Counted from the first letter of the stretch, positions 22,420 to 32,274 are shown. The stretch: 64,000 nt of DNA from Lepidostoma basale (GCA_022606425.2 JAHDVF020000074.1:372001-436000), one strand, 5' to 3'. The notes: generated by a model from the sequence alone, not told the origin. Numbers and translations are program-made.

Positions 22420-22640
22420 AATAATTAATACGAATGAAAACGTATGTTTTCTAAAAGTTTTATTATAAATTATAAGAATGACATATTTCGCCTCTCCAAG
22501 GCATTGTCAAATGTGAAAATATTAAATAGATAATTAAAACATTTGCTAATATTTTAGAAACGCGAAACATGTCGTTCCCAAAAAATAAAATGAAACCTCT
22601 AGTAACCAAACGTTTTCATTCGTAATAATTTGATTTGTAA
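22420..22640. repeat. F9 inverted-repeat element
   Basis: The arms GAATGAAAACGTATGTTTTC and GTAACCAAACGTTTTCATTC are inverted. The minus-strand centre reads TTGACAA (box-like), T, GCCTT...AGGC, GAAATATGTCATTC. The plus-strand centre reads GCGAAACATGTCGTTCCC. This is the clearest indication that F9 descends from a hammerhead-bearing element. Confidence 0.55.
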
Positions 22641-23454
22641 TTTATAACCTGTTTTATTTACGTATTCACTAACGAAGAACTAATAATGTTTCACTCGATT
22701 TACATTCCTGCGAAGCGGGGTGTAATAAAGTCGGGGAATCCAACAAAACACGCAATAAAAAAAGGTCTCCCACCCCACACCGGCGGCTTTAGGAAGTGGT
22801 CCAAGATCTCCATCCGAGGAATGTGATCAAAATGTAATTTGTATGGATCAAGGAGCCGACTTTGTCACAAGTCCTGGAAGGGACGCCTCTGTTTTATGTC
22901 CCGACATAAAACAAGATATGGTTATGCGATTCCGAACACGGTCACGCCTATACGAGAATGGTCAGCATTTTTTTTGATACAGAGTCGACTTCAGGAAAAG
23001 AAAATTTTCCGATTTATAATATGTTTATGCTGTCGAATGAATATTCTGAAGGATAATAGTAGAAAGAGTGCAGTCTCATATGGTTACGTAAAAGTCATAT
23101 CAAATAAGTAGAGAAGATATAAATATAATAACCAATTCAATTTAATATTATTTGTGTTTAATCTTTGGCTAAATTTTACAATATTCCAGATAGACTAATA
23201 ATATCAAACACGTGAATAATGATGACGTCACAGTTGGGACCATTTTTTATAATTATTTGAAAATTTTTATTATTTTTTTAAATTTCATATTTTACGGTTG
23301 TAAATAATGTGCTCAATAAAAGCGTTCAAATTGTTTTTTTTTTTTTAATTAAATTAAATCTATAAATATTTTGGCGTTAAAAGTGCAATCTTTAAACGCA
23401 TTAATTTAGTCTATATTTATTCAAATAACGATCTAATATTAGTTGTCTGCCACG
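22641..23454. other. Stretch without recognised features
   Basis: GC-richer piece at about 22720-22960 with a 90-codon frame (22839-23111) of no recognised family. AT-rich elsewhere. Confidence 0.45.
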
Positions 23455-23605
23455 TGAGAGGTCGGAGAAATCGCTTGCATGATACCGATATATGAATATT
23501 GAGAAATCGAAATAAGTATGTCAGAAAGAACAGAGTGGCGGACCATTATTTTTGCCAACCCCTTCGGAGAGATGGCGTGATGGTTAGTTGGTTAGTTACC
23601 TTCTT
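23455..23605 (+). mobile_element. Family A LINE 3' end fragment (A7)
   Basis: About 150 bp including CACGTGAGAGGTCGGAGAAA and GAGAGATGGCGTGATGGTTA, then a TTAG/TTGG tail. Encodes only the last about 40 residues, with stops. Confidence 0.7.
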
Positions 23606-23863
23606 TATATTCAAATATTGAAACTTCATAAAATTTTAATGGTTTGACTTAACAGTCAAATTAGATAATGTTAAACAATTTAAAAAATAAAATCAAATAG
23701 TCCAATGTTTTGGCCGAAACACTATGATACCTTTATTTGAAAAATGTTTATTTTTATTACTGTTAACATTATTATTGTTAAAATTTATAAAAATGCTATA
23801 ATATCACAATTTATTTTTATTCACTGAGTGTCGTGACAGCTGTTACAATAAAACTTGTACCAC

Positions 23864-23903
23864 CTGATGATGCCAACATCGCTTGGTGAAACAGCTGCCG
23901 ACA
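23864..23903 (+). ncRNA. Hammerhead-like motif, F1 family
   Basis: CTGATGA at 23864-23870, extra T, stem II GCCAA with TTGGT (5 bp), GAAA at 23888-23891, CAGCTG, then CC in place of the UC of GUC. The triplet GCC would not be expected to cleave. Otherwise close to the best F1 copy at 37135-37170. Confidence 0.6.
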
Positions 23904-24004
23904 CTCTAAGTGAATAAAAATAAATTGTGATATTATAACAGTGTAACAAATTTTAACAGTAATACAATTAAATCAAACAATTTTCAACAAACAAGTACAA
24001 TCAA

Positions 24005-24075
24005 CTTTATTGAGTTAGTAGCGACAACCGGTTTCATTCTCACGGAATCAGTTGGCGCTACTAACTCAATTAAGT
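24005..24075 (-). ncRNA. Hairpin with F6 hammerhead-like remnant
   Basis: The arms TTGAGTTAGTAGC (24010-24022) and GCTACTAACTCAA (24057-24069) pair perfectly over 13 bp. Inside, on the minus strand, are CTGATTC (box with GA lost), GAAA (24035-24032), ACCGGT, and GTC (24025-24023). It looks like a hammerhead whose box has a small deletion. Confidence 0.5.
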
Positions 24076-24204
24076 GGTTTTTATCATACTAAGTGAAAAG
24101 TGTTTAAATTGTCCATTGTTTTGGCCGAAACACTATAACCTTAACATACCTTAACACTTTGATACCTTAACTTGAAAAGTGTTTAATTTTATTTTTTATT
24201 TATT

Positions 24205-24415
24205 ACGGTTACGTGCAGAGGATGCCGTCATCGCGAACCCCAAAAAGAATGCTGGAGTGGCACCCAGGTAGTAGAAGACCAATTGGACGATGGAAGGATG
24301 AAGTTGGTCAGATTGTCAGATTGGTCAGCGGAGGACAGGAGGAGTTGGAGGCGAATAATACTGGAGGCTAAGGCTCGATATGAGCTGTAGGGCCATCGAA
24401 GAAGAAGAAGACTAA
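24205..24415 (+). mobile_element. LINE 3' end fragment (family F)
   Basis: Reads GCRGCRHREPQKECWSGTQ-type frames and, in another frame, RRPIGRWKDEV, then WSAEDRRSWRRIILEAKARY ending near a TAG at 24388 and a GAAGAAGAAG tail. Typical LINE C-terminal region; single copy. Confidence 0.65.
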
Positions 24416-25489
24416 GGAATGGCTTCCTATTAAAGTCTAAACAATTTTATTTCCGGTTTGCCTATTCAATTCGAAGTTATAAACCTAGATAGTAATTATA
24501 TTTTGCACTACACTCTCGGGAATACGATAATCAAATATAGAAATAATATATTATGACGTGGCATGACTATTACGTTTTAAGGTCACGAGTTGTATTTAGT
24601 TCCGGTCTGATTCTGGACTCTGCATACATACGCACTTTCCGCTTTATTTTCCCAGCGAATAATATTTAATTTCACAGACATATGAAAGGTAGAGTCAGTT
24701 TATTATATTTTATTGTTAATGCTGTTAAGATATTTTAAAGAAATTTGTATAAAACTAATACCGGCCTTGCGAAGTACCAACTGGTCTACTTCAGAATAAA
24801 ACGGGACCAGGGCAAACGGAAAAGGAATTCGAATGATAACAGATATGTTTCCCAGAGGAAAAGGGAATAAGAAATGATATGTTTTCCAGACCCCATTTGC
24901 AAATAGTTGTGCCCACGAAAATTTTGATAGATTGTCGCTAAGGCTTAATAAAAATATGCCTCTCGTAAAAGAAACTGATATCTTTGATGTTATATGCCCG
25001 CATCAAGATATAATTTGATGGAAGTAATCATATCACGTTTTTATTATAACAGCAAACCGTATACTCTTTAATGTTTTACTCGTTATGTATACAGCTCATG
25101 AGGAATACGTATATCATAACATATTAATATAAATATACACACTTCATATAGGCAGTGGTGTATATCCCGTCAAAGCTACTTTACTTAACCTCACTAAAAA
25201 CAAATATAATAAATACATGTCACACATATTTAGAATGCGACAATATATTTCTTCTATATTCGCTTTGTATTGTGGATTCAGAGTTGAATAAATATAACTG
25301 CACTTTATATATTTATATGTTTAAAATGATTTTTGTTTTAGCAACTACTATTTTTGCCGCCCGGTTTCGATAATTCGTCGGGGCCCTGAAAGGGATATTA
25401 TTGAACATGGTTGTAATTAAAAATTATTTGTGGTTTAACGAAATACTATAGAACTACAAAAAATGTGTTAACATAATTACGTTAAAATA
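24416..25489. other. AT-rich stretch, one weak hammerhead-like trace
   Basis: At about 25340-25400 the minus strand reads CCGACGA, AATTAT, CGAAACCGGGCGG. The order is reminiscent of a degenerate core, but there is no usable stem II. Otherwise nothing supported. Confidence 0.4.
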
Positions 25490-25558
25490 ATTGTCTTTTT
25501 CTTTTTTATGTACTTTGTATATACGAGTACAACACTAACTTTAAAAAAAATTAAAATA

Positions 25559-25603
25559 AATATCAGACATGTTTCGGGCAACCAGTACTTCCTCAGTGAT
25601 ATT
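25559..25603 (-). ncRNA. Hammerhead ribozyme candidate, F3 family, 7-bp stem I
   Basis: Minus strand: AATATCA (25603-25597), box CTGAGGA (25596-25590), extra A, stem II GTAC...GCCC, GAAA (25575-25572), CATG, GTC (25568-25566), TGATATT (25565-25559). AATATCA and TGATATT form a perfect 7-bp stem I directly beside the core, and the box fits CUGANGA because position 7 is free in hammerheads. The weak point is stem II, where two of four pairs are lost relative to the plus-strand copy next door (GGAC/GTCC). Confidence 0.72.
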
Positions 25604-25659
25604 ATAAAGATACATATTTATAAACCATTTTATAATTTTTAAATATGTGTCTTTATGAA

Positions 25660-25700
25660 ATCACTTAGGAAGGACTGGTTGTCCGAAACATGTCAGATTT
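25660..25700 (+). ncRNA. Hammerhead-like motif, F3 family
   Basis: Box CTTAGGA (25664-25670, G5 to U), extra A, perfect stem II GGAC/GTCC, GAAA at 25685-25688, CATG, GTC at 25692-25694. Stem I is weakened by a missing base after GTC. Complementary defects to its inverted partner. Confidence 0.6.
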
Positions 25701-25824
25701 TTTTTTTCTTTATTGTTAGTGTTGTATATACAAATAATATAATATAAAAAAAGAGAAAGACAAATAAAACATCTACAACACAAAGTGTGTCGAAAAAAGT
25801 AGAAATACATAAAAAATATTTCAT

Positions 25825-26030
25825 AATTAATACTAATGAAAACTTCTGTTTTCTAGAAGATTTATTATATTTAATGGGGATGACATGTTTTGCCTCGCTA
25901 AAGCATTATAAAATGTCTAATGTTATTTGATAATGTCTTGGCAAAGCGAAACTTATTATTTAAATGAAATAGAATAAAAGTTTTAGAAAACAGACGTTTT
26001 CATTCGTATTACAAATTTTGTATACAGTTT
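25825..26030. repeat. F9 inverted-repeat element
   Basis: The arms TAATGAAAACTTCTGTTTTC and TTAGAAAACAGACGTTTTCA are inverted. The left arm carries TGACATGTTTTGCCTCGC (minus-strand GAGGC, AAAACATGTCA). The right arm carries CTTGGCAAAGCGAAACTTAT. Box sequences are lost. Confidence 0.55.
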
Positions 26031-26134
26031 TACATCATTGTTTAAGAAACATAAAATAAAATATATCGTACAATTATATTACTTTCCAATAAATATCATA
26101 CTTAATAAAATTGTCTATCTAATCTTTGTTATAC

Positions 26135-26520
26135 AACAACAAACCATCACGCCGTTTCTCCGCAGGGGTAGGCAGAGATAATGGATCGCCACACTACTCT
26201 AACCTGGCACACCTCTCTAGCTTCCTCCACATTCATACATCGAGTCATACACGCATGTCGATTCTTCCGGCTTCTGACATGACCTACCTTTAATATTTGC
26301 TTAATTTGGTCATGCCATGTTTTCCTCGGTCTACCTCGACTCCTTACTCCATTTACATCGTTAACGTTTACTTTTTCAATCATTCTTTCTTCACCCATGC
26401 GCTCCATATGTTCGAACCAACGCAGCGAACCTTTCATAATTTTATTCATAATACCTTCTTTCGCTCTACATTCCTTCCTAATATCAGCATTTGAGATTCT
26501 GTCGTTCATCGTTTATACTA
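26135..26520 (-). mobile_element. Family A LINE 3' end (A8)
   Basis: A 120-codon minus-strand frame (26509-26147) encodes NDRISNADIRKECRAKEG, RWFEHMERMGEERM, GRPRKTWHDQIKQIL, RNRHACMTRCMNVEEA and CQVRVVWRSIISAYPCGE. The tail is TTG-type. 5' truncated at an F2 tail fragment. Open over its whole remaining length, so relatively young. Confidence 0.85.
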
Positions 26521-26634
26521 ATGACAAAAGTGGAAGTACAATTGTTAAAAAAACGTAGCATTTTTTTATTATTATTTAAAATGAACTTCACTCAAGAGAT
26601 TTCAGTTATATCATTCGGTTCTCTTGTTTTTCTA
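26521..26634 (+). repeat. F2 element tail fragment
   Basis: GACAAAAGTGGAAGTACAAT followed by ATGAACTTCACTCAAGAGAT matches the region 3' of the F2 hammerhead arms at 16283-16385. The mariner at 26635 is inserted at its end, after a TA. Confidence 0.65.
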
Positions 26635-27891
26635 TTGGGTTGATGCAAAAGTTATGACCGTTTTTTACATATACAAATAAACTTTTTTTTTTAGATTTGT
26701 ATTATTTATTTAATCAATTATATAATTTCTATCCGTTCTTATAACCTTCTCCCATCTTTCTATAAACTTATTAATACTATTAGTGTAAAATTCCGTGGAA
26801 TTTGATGCGAAAAATGTAGTAAGGGATGTTTTTACCAGCTCTATTGTATGAAATTTTTAATCATTTAAAAATCGGAAAGAACAAGATCTGGAGAATACGG
26901 TGGATGCTTGATAACATCCCAATTCAACTCATTTAGCTTGTGTTGGGTCATCATAGCCACATGTGGTCGCGCGTTGTCGTGATGAAACACTACCCCTTTT
27001 CTGTTTACCAATTCTGGTCTATCCTTTTGAAAAGCGATGTTCAATTTGGATAATTGCTGACAATAATATTCTGTTGTAATTGTCTGATTGTGTTCCAAGA
27101 GTTCAAAATACACAATACCCTTACGATCCCACCAAACACAAAGCATAACTTTTTTATGGATTTCGGCCTTCGAAGTTCTTAATGGGGCTTGTCCAGGTAT
27201 AGCCCACTGTCTTTTTCTTGTCACGTTGTTGTACACGACCCATTTCTCATCTCCTGTTACCAAACGATGCAAAAAAGGTTCAAGTTTTAGGTTCGCACTC
27301 AACGCAACACACGTTGAAACACGATCCAATAAATTGGCAGCTTACAATTGATGAGGTATCCAAACGTCGTACCGCGAAACCATCCCCATACGCTTCAAAT
27401 GTCTAAATACGGTTGTTTGGTTGAATCCCATCATCGACGCGATCTCCCTCGTAGTTAGACGTAGATTGCTGTCAATTATGACTTTTATCTTGTCGTCATC
27501 AGACTTCAATGGCCGCCCGGTACGTGGTTTATCAATTATTGAAAAATCCACAGATCGGAATTTTGTAAACCATCTTCGCACCTGTCGAACTTTGATGACA
27601 TCTGCTCCATACACTTCGCAAATGTTTTTGGTTGCCACACTCCTGGTATTGTCTTTACGGAATTCATAAAGTAAACAATGACGTAAATTCACTTTATCGA
27701 CCGACATTTTGAAAAAATACAAGGGTTCTTCACTGTACTCTGGCCAGGCCAAAACTGAATAGAAAGTAGAGGGAAAGCATCCTTTATACAATGGAATCAT
27801 TTAAAAGAAGATACTATTCATCATTTCTGAAGAAATTTTTTATTTTATTTAGGATCATAAAAAAACGGTCATAACTTTTGCATCAACCCAA
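26635..27891 (-). mobile_element. Mariner transposon, full length, inactive
   Basis: 1257 bp bounded by perfect terminal inverted repeats starting TTGGGTTGATGCAAAAGTTA and extending to about 31 bp, and by TA on both sides (26633-26634 and 27892-27893), the standard mariner target duplication. The transposase gene lies on the minus strand. The neighbouring element at 30566-31464 has the same terminal repeats, defining one family with two copies here. Confidence 0.95.
26865..27707 (-). pseudogene. Mariner transposase pseudogene
   Basis: Starts at MSVDKVNLRHCLLYEFRKDN (ATG at 27707), chosen because it fits mariner transposase N-termini; the frame is open upstream without similarity. The N-terminal helix-turn-helix region includes VRQVRRWFTKF, the linker GRPLKS and TTREIASMMGFNQTTVFRHL. 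A single TAA at 27344-27342 interrupts the frame right after the WIPHQL (usually WIPHEL) motif. The same frame then continues with TGDEKW (first catalytic Asp), FHHDNARPH (second) and YSPDLVLSDF (third), with 34 residues between the second and third, i.e. a DD34D catalytic triad. The frame ends after SDF at 26865, where a deletion removes the HLFRSLQ region; the remaining C-terminal peptide (SLTTFFASNSTEFYTNSINK) is readable in another frame at about 26830-26750. Two lesions, so no active enzyme. Confidence 0.92.
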
Positions 27892-28659
27892 TAGTATAAT
27901 TTATGGGAAAAGTGTTAATTTTTGTTTGAATAATATAAATCGAAATCCTTTTCGTGTAATAAGTTGGAAAATTATTAAACAATTTTAATTATACTACACC
28001 TTAATCAAATTTCAAGTATAACTTAAGTAAGAACCCTGTATAAATCCATACTATGTTTAGTGCAAGTCATATTTTTAATTACATTAAACATTTTTCTCTT
28101 GCACACCTTATTCGAGCCTCTCGCATAATACTTTTATGATAACATTACGTTTCCTATATTAAACAGGGCTCGCGTGATGGAACTCGGTAATTTTATTAAT
28201 AATTAACTGGTTTAGTTAGGAATAAATGCGAATAAGTTCTGGGCCTCGGATACCCCATTACGCGGCGAAAGTGAAAATTATTAATTTCAAACGTTTGTCG
28301 GCAGTTTCCTCATTCTAACCGCTTTGGATTATTATAATACAATATTTAAGACTTCTTCTCTGCTTCGTGTGAGTATTAAATAGACAAAGAAATTTATTTT
28401 TTGTATAGTTGGCCTGTATAATTATTTTATTAACCGTCGCGTTGCCATGTGGTCAATTGAGTTTCCACTGCCAATTTAAAGTTGATTTTCTTAAAACTTA
28501 TGGACCCTAATATTATAAAAAAAATTGTAATCCTCCATTGAAGTGTTTTCAATATTTCGTAATAAAAAAAAAGCAAAAAATTACTTCCTTCATCCCAAAA
28601 ATAAATATTTTCTAAGACTGCCCTCACCTTCATTCGTGTTAAGGTAGAATTTGTTTTGC
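27892..28659. other. AT-rich stretch without recognised features
   Basis: Nothing supported; short random frames only. Confidence 0.5.
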
Positions 28660-28912
28660 TAATATTTACAACTTTATCAAAAGTGACAAATACTTACTCG
28701 CTGTTTTGAACGTATTATAAATTATATGTTTGGCCTTTTCATAGGTACGTAATAATACCGACTGTGGACGGGAACGCAGCACGCAACTTAATAATATCAG
28801 AACTGTGAAAATATTAACACTTTACCAAAAGGGACAAATATTAATACGTACTCGTTGTCTTGAACGTACTACACATTTTGCCTAGGTGCCTTTATCATAC
28901 GTAAAATCTCGT
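28660..28912. repeat. Imperfect tandem duplication, about 160-bp period
   Basis: The block TATCAAAAGTGACAAATA...CTCGCTGTTTTGAACGTA at about 28675-28745 recurs at 28832-28905 as TACCAAAAGGGACAAATA...CTCGTTGTCTTGAACGTA. Between them the sequence also carries a GACGGGAACGCAGCACGCAA segment. No reading frame. Confidence 0.7.
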
Positions 28913-28915
28913 AAA

Positions 28916-28957
28916 GTCTCGCCCCGCCGGCCGCGGCGCGGCGCGGCGGAGCGAGAC
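28916..28957. repeat. Extremely GC-rich 42-bp palindrome
   Basis: GTCTCGC at 28916-28922 pairs with GCGAGAC at 28951-28957, and the inner CCGCCG pairs with CGGCGG, in a stretch about 90% G+C inside AT-rich DNA. It can form a very stable hairpin. Function unknown. Confidence 0.85.
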
Positions 28958-29260
28958 AAGTTTATACTTTATGCCAGTTGCTCGTATGCTGTGACGCATT
29001 TCATATCAGAAATCGCATGGTTCCAGAAAAAAAATAATAATGATATGTTTTTCAAATAATCCATGTATGTTATAGATATCGATCTATTCCTAATGAAATT
29101 TCCTACAAGATGACATAAATTAAATTTTGATTCATCGAGTCATATGCTTGATATTTAGATAAAGTTAGCGGTAAACTGAATTGACCACATGGGAGCGAGC
29201 GTTTTGTTTTGAACACGGTACGTTAAGGGTTAAAAATAAAATAAAATGTCTTCTATATTC
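28958..29260. other. AT-rich stretch without recognised features
   Basis: Nothing supported. Confidence 0.5.
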
Positions 29261-29471
29261 TTATTGTTTATATTTAAAATAAAATAAAAATAAAAACACT
29301 ACACTTTGTTTTTCACCACTATATGGTTATTTTAATTGCCTAATAACTTTATTACGAAACCCTGAGAAAGCTTGGGTACAAGCGAAACTAGTCGCCAATT
29401 AAAATAATCGCATAGTGGTGAAAAACAAAGTGCAGTGTTTTTATTTTTATTTTATTTTAATATAAACAATA
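29261..29471. repeat. F4 inverted-repeat element with hammerhead-like centre
   Basis: Arms at 29302-29338 and 29396-29432 pair almost perfectly (CACTTTGTTTTTCACCACTA and complement). Further outer pairing lies in AT-rich sequence (ATATTTAAAATAAAATAAAA and complement). The single plus-strand hammerhead-like motif sits at the right side of the loop. Confidence 0.8.
29361..29396 (+). ncRNA. Hammerhead-like motif, F4 family
   Basis: Box CTGAGAA (29362-29368, G8 to A), extra A, perfect 5-bp stem II GCTTG/CAAGC, GAAA at 29384-29387, self-complementary CTAG, GTC at 29391-29393. The distal helix is supplied by the long arms. The G8 change would be expected to cripple cleavage. Confidence 0.62.
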
Positions 29472-29584
29472 AAAAAAATTTAATGTCTTACCACAAAGTG
29501 AATGCTTGTTGTAAAAACATCGTTCATGAAACAAAAAAAAACTTTACAGAATTACTCGATTCGTGAAATTAAAGTATATTATCA

Positions 29585-29705
29585 CGAAGTCTCTCTGATG
29601 GAATAGGCAGAAATAATGGACCCCTGTACTGTTCTTTCCTGACACACTTCCCTCGCTATCTCACCGCCACCAATAGGCATCTACCGCACACACTAAGATC
29701 GTCCA
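29585..29705 (-). mobile_element. Family A LINE fragment (A9) with fused ACCGCCACCAATAGG block
   Basis: The first about 75 bp match the family A terminus (AGGCAGAAATAATGGACC). It then joins ACCGCCACCAATAGGCATCT, a block also found next to family A sequence at 46085. The same junction partner twice suggests a chimeric repeat rather than two chance insertions. Confidence 0.55.
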
Positions 29706-30175
29706 ACACCCATAAAATAAATATAAAACAAATAATATAAAATACAATGATATAAAATAAAATAACAAAATAAAAATAATTTAACACAAAATGTTATTTT
29801 TAGATGGTGCACATATTGTCTATTTAATTTATGTTCCACGAATCCACCGTTTTTTTAATTTATCACATTATGTATAATATTATAATAACACATTATGTTT
29901 TTTTCTATGTTGCACATGTTGACATGGACGATCCGGACTTTTCTGTTTATATATTTTTTTTAAATCCAGCAAGCAGGGTATAAAAAGCTACTGCCCTCGT
30001 CTCACCTGCAAGAAGCCAAGTGAGGGATCCTCAAAAGATTATCTTGACCATTAGCGGAAATAAATCCTATAAACAACCTTCATGTTTCTAGTTATTGCTC
30101 TAAGCAGTCTCCCATCCAAGTGAATGGTAGTGACACTGACTAAAAATAACGTTTGAATTATTTTATAATCATCCA
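29706..30175. other. Stretch without recognised features
   Basis: AT-rich, with a GC-richer unassigned segment at about 29985-30140. Confidence 0.45.
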
Positions 30176-30362
30176 TGTCTCATCGCCAGTTATGAAGCGT
30201 TGAATGTTATATCAGAATTCACACGAACCATGTCCAAGAGACCTGTTCACGGTACTGATTTTGATGAAAATTAAGTTGCTTCGGAACGAAAAGTCGATCA
30301 ACGATGCGTCTCTTGCCCAATTTTCTCACCAAAATTAAACGAATAGACTCATGAGAGTTAAG
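30176..30362 (-). pseudogene. Older mariner transposase, 3' part (host of nested insertions)
   Basis: On the minus strand it encodes LVRKLGKRRIVDRLFVPKQL (diverged), FHQNQYREQVSWTWFV, and QRFITGDET, the region around the first catalytic Asp of a mariner different from the 26635 family. Continuous with 31470-31905 once the insertion at 30363-31484 is removed. Everything downstream of the TGDETW motif is missing. Confidence 0.75.
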
Positions 30363-31487
30363 GCAGAAACATAGTATTAACACGCCACGCCACCCGATGC
30401 CACGTGATGTGTGTTGAGTCGAATCAAATTGTATTGTTTTCTATGGACAGAATCACACTACGAACACCCAACGCGACGTCATGCGCTCACACGCCACCCG
30501 ATCAGACGAGCTAGATCGACGTGTTGCCGATGGTGGGAGTAAACACGCCACGTCGCGTGTTAATATTGGGTTGATGCAAAAGTTATGACCGTTTTTCATG
30601 ATCCTAGGTAAAACAAATTTTTTTCAGAAATGATGAATGGTATCTTCTTTTAAATGATTCCATTGTATAAATGATGCTTTCCCTCTACTTTCTATTCAGT
30701 TTTGGCCTGGCCAGAGTACAGTGAAGAGTCCTTATATTTATTTAAAATGTCGGTAATAAAGTGCATTTACGTCATTGTTTACATTATTAATTCCGTAAAG
30801 ACGATACCGCGAGTGTAGCAACCAAAAACATTTGCGAAGTGTATGGAGCAGATTTCATTAAAGTTCGACAGGTACGAAGATGGTTTATAAAATTCCGATC
30901 TGGGAATTTTTCACTAATTGATAATGCTTTGTGTTTGGTGGGATTTTAAGGATATTGTGTATTTTGAACTCTTCGAACGCAATAAGACAATTACAGCAGA
31001 ACGATTTTGTCAGCAATCATCCAAATTGAACATCGCCCTTCAAAAGGATAGACCAGAATTGGTAAACAGAAATAGAGTAGTATTTCATTACGCCAACGGG
31101 CGACCACATGTCGCTAAAATAACCCAACACAAGCTAAATGAGTTTAATTGGGATGTTATCTAGCATCCACCGTATTCTCCAGATCTTGCTACTTCCGATT
31201 TCCATTTATTCCGATCACTGCAAAAAAATGTAAATGTTAAAAATTTGATACAATAGAGCAGGTAAAAACATCCCTTGCTACATTTTTCGCATCAAAATCC
31301 ACGGAGTTTTACACTAATTGAATTAATAAGTTGATAGAAAGATGAAAGAAGGTTATAAGAACTGATGGAAATTATATAATTGATTAAGTAAATAATACAA
31401 ATCTAAAAAAAATGTTTAATTGTATAATATGTAAAAAACGGTCATAACTTTTGCATCAACCCAATAGTATGTTTCTGCCTTTAAGGT
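30359..31487. mobile_element. piggyBac-like MITE (TTAA target), itself split by a mariner
   Basis: The terminal inverted repeats GGCAGAAACATAGTA (30363 side) and TAGTATGTTTCTGCC (31480 side) are bounded by TTAA on the left and TTTAA on the right. This is the TTAA target duplication typical of piggyBac elements, with one extra base. The interior at 30375-30560 is GC-rich, with repeated CACGCCACCCGAT and inverted TTAACACGCCACG / CGTGTTAAT ends. No transposase of its own, so a non-autonomous element of about 230 bp once the inner mariner is subtracted. Confidence 0.75.
30566..31464 (+). mobile_element. Mariner, internally deleted copy
   Basis: 899 bp with the same terminal repeats as 26635-27891, flanked by TA at 30564-30565 and 31465-31466. 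Relative to the full copy it lacks about 350 bp spanning the C-terminal part of the DNA-binding region up to MLCVWWD, including the TGDEKW block. The frame at 30918-31163 encodes MLCVWWDFKDIVYFELFE and onward, and in the FHYANGRPH motif the second catalytic Asp is replaced by Ala. Frameshifts and stops are also present in the N-terminal part. Non-autonomous relic. Confidence 0.92.
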
Positions 31488-31905
31488 GTCGTGCTACATC
31501 TCTAACACTCATATGACTTATTGGTTTTTAAAGACAATTTCTTTTACTTTTTAGTTAGTGGTCAAATGTCGTCCAGAGTGAGGCAAATCTTCAACGGTCT
31601 CCCGATCATCAGTAAATGCCTTGTACCAATTGTAGGCTTGAGTTTTTGATAAAACTGTTTCACCATAAGCCTTTTCTAACATTTGCAACGATTCCACATA
31701 CGAAACTCCGTTGAAAACACGATATACGAAAAAAAAATCTGATAATTTTTTTTAAAAACAGTATTTTTTGTATAAATGACGACCTTTACAACCCCTGGGG
31801 AAATATTGGAAAGATCTATTTTTTTCTGGCATTCGTTTTAGACCAGTTGGAAAAACTGAGGGGTGAGATATGAAAAAAAAATTAAAAATAAGGGCCACCC
31901 TAGTG
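31470..31905 (-). pseudogene. Older mariner, 5' part with terminal repeat
   Basis: The minus strand encodes FNGVSYVESLQMLEKAYGET, then TQAYNWYKAFTDDRETVEDL and PHSGRHLTTN, the N-terminal DNA-binding half of a mariner transposase, followed by a VKEIVFKN-like block with stops. Outside it, about 31855-31905 reads CACTAGGGTGGCCCTTATTT inward, consistent with a mariner terminal repeat. It joins 30176-30362 across the piggyBac-like insertion. Confidence 0.72.
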
Positions 31906-32274
31906 TACACTTATATTAAATGAGTGAAATATTGTAATTTTAAATCAATGCAAGCATTTAGTTCTCTTTTAACAATTTTTTTTATCCAATATTTCAATCT
32001 ATTTTCGCATTAACACATTTCTTTGCATCAATTTTTAGATTGACAATGGCACACAAATATTTTAGTGGATAGTTGCTTTATGTGTTTATCAATATATTTT
32101 TTATTAAAATATTTAAAAGAACCATTGTCGTATTGTTATTTAAATTTTTTTATTATAAAATCTGAAAATTAGACTACGGCTTTTATAACATATTTGGTCC
32201 ATATGATATACAAAAGAAATATTTTAAACTGTTGAATTAAATAACTTTGTTTTATGTATCACAATTGTATTTTA
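31906..32274. other. AT-rich stretch without recognised features
   Basis: Nothing supported. Confidence 0.5.

Larger units (their letters stand above)
23690..24180. repeat. F1 element with inverted hammerhead arms and conserved flanks
   Basis: An inverted repeat at about 23800-23945 (AAATTTATTTTTATTCACTG-type arms). The plus motif is nearly intact (23864-23903); the minus arm has lost its box. Flanks at 23700 and 24110 both carry TGTTTTGGCCGAAACACTAT, a conserved F1 outer block also present at 37030 and 37320. A separate F6-type hairpin (24005-24075) lies between the two flank copies. Confidence 0.65.
25490..25760. repeat. F3 inverted-repeat element with paired hammerhead-like motifs
   Basis: The outer arms carry TTTGTATATACGAGTACAAC and a TGTTGTATATACAAAT-like complement. 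A minus-strand motif (25559-25603) and a plus-strand motif (25660-25700) face outward from a central spacer of about 60 bp. The two motifs share stem II and GAAACATGTC sequence. Confidence 0.78.

Noticed and set aside
25330..25405. Minus-strand CCGACGA...CGAAACCGGGCGG
   Set aside because: Only six bases separate the boxes, too few for stem II; kept only as a trace, not called.
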